A DNA stretch of 64,000 nt from Zanthoxylum bungeanum (taxonomy: Eukaryota; Streptophyta; Magnoliopsida; Sapindales; Rutaceae), in the NCBI GenBank assembly GCA_019454045.1, contig SKCR01033665.1, positions 248,001 through 312,000 on the forward strand, read 5' to 3'. The translations under genes and the position numbers were made by a program. The notes under the pieces are model-generated. The model was not told the origin of the DNA. It saw nothing but the letters and a program-made list of their open reading frames with translations, and ran no database searches. This document shows, piece after piece, positions 57,401-64,000 of this stretch. How positions within the stretch are numbered: position 1 is the first letter of the stretch; each line of letters starts with the position of its first letter.

Positions 57401-57831
57401 GTGTATACATAGTGTGAACTTTTTAATTTTGTGTTTATTTTTTTGTAGGAAAAGCACAAACGGAGCATTTTTACATAAGGAAATGTGTTTAGCAATTAAA
57501 GATGAGAAACAATTCATTAACGATGGCTGAATAAGAATTAAGTCTTGAGACACATCCTAATGAATTTATACTACGCGAGTGGCGTATTGCGTACACAATT
57601 CTGTTGCCTTAATTATTGCTTTGATTCGCTTTTCTTTTGTAATTATCTTTATTTTCGTAGACAGGATCCAGACTTTTTGACCTTTCACGATCCATTTTGT
57701 TGTTTAGCTAACAAGCGTCCTCTGGAAGATACTTGTGCTATTTTATTCACCCTTTTCAGGTACTATAAATTCAGCCCGTCATTGCACTTTTGAAGGCATC
57801 CTGATTTAAAAAAAAAAGAAATACATAAAAA
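57300..57831 (+). other. Leader of the LOG cassette
   Basis: Contains a copy of the LOG 3' end region (see the direct repeat at 57300-57400), two acceptor-like sites (TTTTTTTGTAGG near 57438, TTTTCGTAGACAGG near 57653), and ACTATAAATTCAG near 57763, a TATA-like sequence about 70 bp before the LOG ATG. A short A-run precedes the ATG. A frame of 82 codons (57545-57793) is conserved at 245-481 with differences at the protein level and looks non-coding. Confidence 0.5.
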
Positions 57832-58464
57832 ATGGAAGCCACTTCAAGAAGACGAGTTGAGAACATCTGTGTGTTTTGCGGTAGTACTGTTGGTACTAAA
57901 CCACAATACATAGAAGCAACACAGGAATTGGGTCGAGTCTTAGCAGCAAGGAATATGCACCTAATATATGGCGGAGGAAATCTCGGACTTATGGGGATCG
58001 TTTCAAAGGCCGTACAGGAAGGAGGCAGTCATGTTTTGGGAATCATCCCAAAACCCTTGGCAGAGGCAAATCTTATTGAACCAACAAACGGAGAGGAACT
58101 GATTGTACCAGGTATGTCTGAACGACTGGTAGAAATGATTAACCGTTCTGATGCTTTTATTGCTTTGCCAGGTGGCTTGGGTACATTGGAGGAAATTTTT
58201 ATTGTACTATCTTGGGCGAACCTAAACATACACCAGAAACCAATTGGGCTGTACAACGTTGATGGGTTTTATGATTTTCTTTGTGTGTTTCTTGATGATG
58301 CTCGAAGAAATGGGTTCGTGTCAAAACTTTAAAAGAACTCCTCTTCACTGCCAGAACTGCTCCAGATCTAATTGACCAACTCATAGCCTATGAACCGAAA
58401 GTTGACCCTATCATTTCAAAGATAAATTGGTCCGAGGACGATCGTGGTAAGACGTCGAATTAAT
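57832..58464 (+). pseudogene. LOG-like cytokinin riboside 5'-monophosphate phosphoribohydrolase, nearly intact captured copy 2
   Basis: The reaction is hydrolysis of cytokinin nucleotides to free cytokinin base plus ribose 5-phosphate. The frame is open for 166 codons from the ATG at 57832. In order: CVFCGS near residue 13, [11 protein letters not shown] near 44-54, VLGIIPKPL near 66-74, MSERLVEM near 96-103, [16 protein letters not shown] near 109-124 (complete PGGxGTxxE), and [15 protein letters not shown] near 138-152. In typical plant LOGs the MSERLVEM site reads MHQRKAEM; the Arg is kept, the Lys is replaced. A single frameshift at about 58325 gives a premature TAA (58330-58332). In the next frame the C-terminus (ELLFTARTAPDLIDQL) continues to a TAA at 58462-58464, so total length is near the usual 210-220 residues. 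It is intronless. It is divergent from the main LOG clade and could be a LOG-like subfamily with another role. Confidence 0.88.
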
Positions 58465-58469
58465 CTGGA

Positions 58470-58987
58470 TCTTAACCTTTAATTACCTGTAAAATTTCAG
58501 CAAAACCAGGTATTATTTTCTAAGCTCTTCTTCTACTGTTTAAGACATTGGGGACAATGTCTCATTTAGGTTGGGGGTGAGGTATAGTTAATAGTACTTG
58601 TTTATATTGTGTTTTTATTTTTAGTCCAAAATTTTTCGAAAAAAAAAAAAAAAAATTGAAAATTTTCAAAAATTACAAATATTTTGCATTTTTGTGTTTA
58701 ATTTTGACTAAAAAGGTGAATTGGTAAGAAATAGCCGAGTAAGGAGTTTCCACTCTTGAGACGTATTTCAAACCATTATTTTTCGAAATAAGTTAATTTT
58801 TGTTTATTTCTTTTGAATTATTTAATTTGTGAATTCTCCATAATACTGACTAAAATGAATCTTCATATGCTCATTTGACAGGTATTATCAACATGCATAG
58901 TAACATACAGACATGACCTGTAGTTGAAAAGTTTGTAATATTCCGTGCTCTAGTTTAATTGGAGGAAGCATCTCTAAATAGTGATGG

Positions 58988-59024
<37 letters not shown>

Positions 59025-59802
59025 GTCCGAGATCCGAGTTATTAAGTCTGTAAGGGTGTTTTAACACCTAGTGCCCTAAAACCAACTGGTTTGGGAGTCA
59101 TTGGCCCAAAGCTCGCTACATGGATCGAAGATGCTACAAAAAAATATATTTATATCTGAAGTCTGAGTAATTAAGTTCGTAGGGGTGTCTTAACACCTGG
59201 TGCCCTAAAGCCACTGGTTTGGGAGCCACCGACCCAAAGCTCGCTACATAGACGGAAGGTATTGTATATAAATAAAAAGTCAAAATTCAGAAAAAGCAAA
59301 GAAAAAATCAGAAAAATCAGAAAAAATTATTCCATTACCCCAAAAAGGTGTGAAATCTGATAGAACTTTAGGACAAAAATATTACTCTCTTATCAACTGC
59401 ACTTATGACTGTTGTGGGCAAAAATGAGTTGTTTAATATTATGTTGGCTGTGTATATGAAGAATGATAAAAATAATCGGAGAATTTACTTATTCGGTAAT
59501 TTAGAAAGAAACAAAACAACTAGTAACTTGTAGTAGAAGTTTCACCTGATTAGTTACTATCTTCTTTATTCTCGTTTCGCTCTTTTTTTTTGCTTTTGTG
59601 TGCATTAGTTTTAATACCTTTTTACTTTTGTAAAATGTTTGTAGGTATCATTGCTGTAAACCCTCACGAGACTACAACTCGTCCACTAGGGACACCTAGG
59701 GGTTTAAAGGCTTGTTGCATATGCTAAATGCAACCGTGATCCCTACGAAAATGGCTTAGTTAAATTTTATTCTGTATTTTGCTCGAGGAATAGCAAAATG
59801 TT
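58470..59802 (+). other. 3' internal tail with repeated hairpin modules
   Basis: Holds the right direct repeat, ACATTGGGGACAATGT plus a GGTTGGGGGTGAGG purine tract (about 58545-58582), an A-tract (58639-58656), a longer A-tract (58991-59022), two hairpin modules (about 59037-59130 and 59163-59252), and the CTAGGGACACCTAGGGG hairpin (59687). No coding signal. Confidence 0.75.
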
Positions 59803-59815
59803 AGGTTTGGGGGTG
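59803..59815 (+). other. Polypurine tract
   Basis: AGGTTTGGGGGTG immediately before the 3' LTR; the same sequence precedes the LTRs at 2557 and 5949. Confidence 0.85.
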
Positions 59816-62052
59816 TGATGAGTGGTATTTATATCACTATTTCCCACTCATTTAATCTAATATTTTATATAGTTTCTTGAGTTTTGTGAATGTTTTGATG
59901 TGTTTTGTGTTATTTTGTAGATAAATAAAGTTTCAGGACATTCTGGAGGTGATTAAGTAAAACAGTGAAAATTGGCGAAAAAGGGCATTTTGGTAATTTC
60001 CAGCGTCGCGCCGCCCAGACCTTCAGCGTCGCGACGCCCAGCATGCGCCGAATCTGCTAAAGTGCGCCGGGTCAACATATCAGGATTTGAGAAGTTTGAC
60101 TTTGCTAAAATGCGCCGTGCCACGTGTCACCATCACACCGAATCTGCTAACGTGCGCCGTGACACGTGTCAACATCATATGCTGCCGACACTCAGACTTG
60201 ACACGTGTCGCCTCGTCATCAGCCATGTCAGCGGTCAACGAGTCAACTTTGCCATGTGTCACGCCACGTCATCAGCGACGTCAGCGGGTCAACGAAGTCA
60301 ACTTGCCACGTCAGCATTAGCCAATCACAGCGTGACACGTGTCGCCACGTGTCGCAATCCTATTGTGCCGACAATTGCAACACGCGTCTTCGCCACGTCA
60401 GCGCCGCGTCAGCATGACGTCATCAATGACGTCATCAATGACGTCATCACAATAATTGAGAATTAGTCCGCCTTGACACGTGTCGCGTGAACAGTCAGCC
60501 GCCTTGCTACGTGTACCTTCTCATCGTGCCACGTCGACAAATCCAGCGTCGCGACGCTGAGTCCTTGGCGTCGCGACGCGCGAACAGTGAAATTTTCGCC
60601 TATAAATTCAGCGCGAAATTTCAGATTTCAACACACTCTCTCTCTCTCTTGATTTCTCTCTAAAGAGAGAGTTTCTCTCTCTAGAATTTTTATTTTTTTA
60701 TTTTTTTAGTTTTTAATTTTAGTTTTGTAAATAATTTTAATTACGTTTTATATAATAGTATTTAATTTTTACTTTTTACTTTTTACAGTTTTTACTATTC
60801 ACCATGTTGAAGTAATTTCCTCAGCTAGGGTGAAAGGTAATTCTTCTACTATTGCTATTTAGATTAATCTCCCTTAAAATAATATATTAACTATTTAAAA
60901 TATTGACTTAATAAGGGATACCGCTATATTGGTCGGTTGGTAATTTAATTTTAATCTGGTTTAAACCTGACTAATCACGGATACCGCCAGACTGGTCGGT
61001 TGGTAAATTTATTTTTGGTTCCGCCTTAATGGCTGGTTGACTTAATTTGACTTAATCAGGATACCGCCAGACTGGTCGGTTGGTTAATTTATCACAAGTT
61101 TATATATTATTTTATGGGAGATATCTAAATTAGTAGTAGTAAAGTAATTCCTTTTACCTTAGCATTTTATTTTATTGTAATTTACTTTTCAGCATTTTTA
61201 CTTTATGTCTTTTAATTTTATGTTTTACAAGTCCTAGTTATGTCTTAGTTATCTGGGGTTGTGATGAATTTTAATATCACCGGTTTATAAGGGGTTATTT
61301 TATAGTTTGGGTAATTTAAAGGTTTACTTATTAAGTCTTAAGCTTAATACTTTTTGTTGTCTGATCACCAATAAGATTGATGTGGTAAATCTAAAATGAA
61401 CTAGACATAGGGATTTTAGGTTTCAGCCCTAGACTTAATAGCTCACGATCTTCCTTGAGGATAGATAACCCTTTAATAGATTTCCTTACAGGATAGGAAT
61501 ATACCTGTCGGGCGGGGGTAGCCATAATTGGAACTTAACTTAATGAATCCAGATAATTTGGTTGACATAGACATATGGTTCAATTGGGTTAAACTGGGTA
61601 TTTGTGTCTGACCAATAATTTAAACTTATGAATCCAGATAATTTGGTTGACATAGACATATGGTTCAATTGGGTTAAACTGGGTATTTGTGTCTGACCAT
61701 CGACAGAGGCTTACACATAATTTAGTGTTCCAGGTTAGTAAACTGATTTATTGCACAAACTTAAAATAACCACTTCATCTTTTAATTGATATTAGAATGA
61801 TTCACGACCCTAGATCTTTGTATCTTTTGTTATTTTCCTTAGTATTTTCTTTTGTCTTTTTATTTTTTATTTTGTAAACCACATTCAACCAATCAAACAA
61901 TCAATCTCTTCTCCATTTAATTAGATATTTGTAAATAAATAGATTCAAAAATTAATAACAACAGTAGGAATTAAGTCCTCATGGGATCGATATTTTTATA
62001 CTACTTGAACGATACGTGCGCTTGCGTTATACGTGTGTGTTTACGCCGGTCA
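59816..62052 (+). repeat. 3' LTR of the LOG-carrying element (2,237 bp)
   Basis: About 90 bp longer than the 5' LTR, mainly because of an 85-bp tandem duplication (61530-61614 and 61615-61699) that the 5' LTR lacks. It also has a third TGACGTCAT unit. Otherwise very close to 52599-54744. Confidence 0.95.
61530..61699 (+). repeat. 85-bp tandem duplication in the 3' LTR
   Basis: Two near-identical units containing GAATCCAGATAATTTGGTTG and ending TGTGTCTGACCA. Only one unit is present in the 5' LTR (54320-54390) and in the LTR at 2557. Confidence 0.9.
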
Positions 62053-62057
62053 AAAAT

Positions 62058-62476
62058 AATGACAAAAGAAAAAACACAAAGATAGTGATTAGATCCTAAA
62101 AACGACCTCTAATTCTTCTTAATTCAGATCTCAATTGAGTTTCTTGTTCAGCTGTTTCATTTTCTCCAATTAGGTTCTCATAGAAAATTATGGAAGAATC
62201 TCTAGATGGGGATGGTTCAAGAAATTATTTGGCAAAATACAAGTTCCATTTTAATTGAGTTTTCTGTATGCTATAACCTTGAATAAATCAAGTACAAGGT
62301 TTGTCTATACGTGGAATGTCTGGATTCAGAGTTCATTTAGGATCAATCAGGACGTTTTAGAGTCTACACAAATACAAATAGAAAAAAGAAAAAACGTGAA
62401 TGGAGAAAATAAAAATAAAAAATAAAAAGATAAATGTAAGGATATTAAATTAAATTTTTTATCTAATAAAGTGTAT
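62058..62476 (-). other. Leader of the Athila-like element (right part)
   Basis: AT-rich, non-coding. On the minus strand it lies between the primer site and the insertion point of the LOG-carrying element, and continues at 52346-52598 before gag. Confidence 0.6.
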
Positions 62477-62494
62477 TCCTCGGCAACAGTGCCA
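62477..62494 (-). other. Primer binding site of the Athila-like element (tRNA-Asp, degenerate)
   Basis: The minus strand reads TGGCACTGTTGCCGAGGA, three differences from the tRNA-Asp-type site at 54751-54768, six bases from the LTR edge, the same spacing. Confidence 0.85.
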
Positions 62495-62500
62495 AAAACT

Positions 62501-63892
62501 TGACACACTCACAAAGTGGTTCTTTACTGTCAAGTATAAAAGTGTCAAAGTAATAAAATAGCCCGATAAGTCGATCCAAATTAAATAGATTTAGTAAAAT
62601 AAAATAACAATTCGAGTAATAAAATAAAAAGACTGGATTGATTGAAATGATGTGAAATTTTTAATTTAGAATGCAATAATAAATTAAAATAATGGGGATA
62701 AGGGATCATTTTTGATATTTCAAATATAGAGATATCTTACTTTTTATAACATATAAATTATCATTATTACTTAGTTAATCTATTTTAGGATTTAATTATG
62801 TCAAAACATATAAAATCATCCATAAAGGTGGTCATAGCGTTTGTCTATAAATAGCCCAAATAGAGGTACTCAATTATGCTAGACATGTAAAACCATCCAT
62901 AAAAGTGGTGATACGGTTTTGTCGATAATTAATTTAGATTTAAATTACTCTCTCATATAATAGGGGGGTAAAGTATTAACTGTGCCAACCAAGATGAGAT
63001 TGTCTACAACGAATCAAGACACCCACAAATACAAGAGAAAATTAAATATTAGTTTTCAGATTACAATTTATATATTATAACATAAGTAAGATTAATTTAT
63101 ATTTTCATATTAAAAGTTTCATCTTTCACCACACATAATACAATTCGCTACTCATGATTGTTAGCAAAAACATGTATAATATTTATTAATTAAAGAATGA
63201 TAAATTACAACAAAGAAAATCAAACACAAAAGATACTTTTTTTCAAGTTCTCAAGAGAATTCTCAGAAGAAAGTATGAATCCTATGGTGTCAAGCACCCT
63301 TTATTTATAGAGGTGCTTCAGCACCTCAGCAAAGCTTTCCTAATTCAAGTTGCATGCAAATTTCAACATATAGGGACCATCCACCCCATTGTCTATAATA
63401 ATGACAACAAGAAATAATAGTTGCATGTGAATTGACAAAGCATTTCAACTGCACCAACGTCAACTCCTTGTCCAAATTGCTCGTCATTTATGAAGGCTCC
63501 ATCTCCATGCCAAGATGTAGCCTAATTCACTACAAGCAAGTTGGCAGCTTGGTTTGAAGCCAAAGCCTTTGTTCACACAAATCAACTTCCCCAATATACT
63601 CTATTATAATTTATTCTTTACTGACAACATCAATACTATCATTACAATCATCACGATTCTTTTTTGACCAAGTAAATATTGCGGTTGATGTGCTCATACG
63701 GAGGTGGCCTAACTTTATTCTCTATCAGTATTTTACCTACACCAAAAAATAAAAATTACAAAAAAATATAAATATAAATATAATTATTATTTTACAAAAA
63801 TGCCAGTTTAAGAAGATTAATGAAACTAATGTGAAAATTATTAATTTTCCTTTTAATAAATATACACTTTTTAATATTCATCACACCCATCA
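62501..63892 (-). repeat. 5' LTR of the Athila-like element (1,392 bp)
   Basis: On the minus strand it starts TGATGGGTGTGATGAATATT near 63892 and ends in GTGTCA at 62501 beside the primer site. A minus-strand TATA box CTATAAATAAAGG lies near 63299-63311. The start resembles the LOG-family LTR start, but the body does not. The matching 3' LTR was not found in the window. Confidence 0.75.
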
Positions 63893-64000
63893 ATCACCTT
63901 ATTACTAATCCCTAGTAATTTAAGTAAAAACATAAAAGAAAAATTCTTATCCAAGTTAGTAATTGTTTTCTTTCTTTCTAAATTATCAAATAAACAAATC
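63893..64000 (+). other. Right flank, nothing recognised
   Basis: AT-rich; outside the LTR. The target duplicate of the Athila-like element would be ATCAC (63893-63897), but the other end is not available. Confidence 0.4.

Larger units (their letters stand above)
52594..62057 (+). mobile_element. Complete LOG-carrying non-autonomous LTR retrotransposon, TSD AAAAT
   Basis: The element proper is 52599-62052 (9,454 bp), with LTRs at 52599-54744 and 59816-62052. AAAAT at 52594-52598 and 62053-62057 is a perfect 5-bp target duplication. Internal order is tRNA-Asp primer site (54751-54768), gag-like frames (54877-56017), the GGGAGGCAACCC signature near 56175, an A/C-rich segment (56490-56960), LOG cassette (57300-58535), hairpin-module tail (58536-59802) and polypurine tract (59803-59815). 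No pol domain exists. Primer type and signature motifs tie it to Athila-like Ty3/gypsy elements, and the structure resembles gag-only terminal-repeat elements plus a captured plant gene. Confidence 0.95.

Noticed and set aside
59972..60466. 164-codon frame in the 3' LTR U3
   Set aside because: Same motif cluster; the equivalent frame in the 5' LTR is 115 codons and ends elsewhere. Position upstream of the TATA box argues against translation.

Overview
The window looks like transposon-rich, probably heterochromatic, nuclear DNA of a flowering plant, most likely a eudicot. It is AT-rich. I could not find an intact host gene, tRNA gene or rRNA gene. Almost everything recognisable is a retroelement of a plant-specific lineage: Athila-like elements primed by tRNA-Asp, Tat/Ogre-like elements primed by tRNA-Arg, several Ty1/copia elements including Sirevirus-like ones, a TRIM, a LINE 3' end and a hAT transposase scrap. 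Calls were made by reading the sequence and translating by eye; no database was searched.

Layout. 1-4778: 3' half of a non-autonomous LTR element carrying a LONELY GUY-like (LOG, cytokinin activation) gene copy. 4779-7858: 3' end of a relative with a different U3. 7859-12091: minus-strand copia fragment (gag, long leader, tRNA-iMet PBS, broken LTR). 12092-12790: minus-strand LTR piece of the first family. 12800-18110: minus-strand Ogre/Tat-like 5' half (gag, leader, tRNA-Arg PBS, LTR). 18111-20829: Sirevirus-like remnant. 20830-24217: decayed copia integrase/RT/RNase H. 24218-29992: low-information DNA holding a 5'-truncated LINE, a three-LTR TRIM with TSD GCTCT, and a hAT remnant.

29993-46504 is one nested unit. 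A gag-only Sirevirus-like element has a solo LTR inside its 5' LTR (TSD CCTTA) and a 9.9-kb minus-strand copia element inside its gag gene (TSD AGGAA). 46505-51340 holds Tat-like LTR sequence arranged as a large inverted repeat. 51380-63892 is a minus-strand Athila-like element (gag, leader, tRNA-Asp PBS, 5' LTR) whose leader is split by a complete 9,454-bp LOG-carrying element (52599-62052, TSD AAAAT).

The most unusual system is the LOG-carrying family. It has long LTRs whose U3 is packed with ACGT-core (G-box/ABRE/C-box type) motifs just upstream of a TATA box, a tRNA-Asp PBS, a small gag-like reading frame with one zinc knuckle, no pol, and an intronless LOG-like coding sequence where Athila/Calypso elements usually carry env-like sequence. 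Both copies in the window have LOG at the same internal position, so the gene was captured before the family amplified. Both LOG copies are now frameshifted here (one lightly, one heavily).
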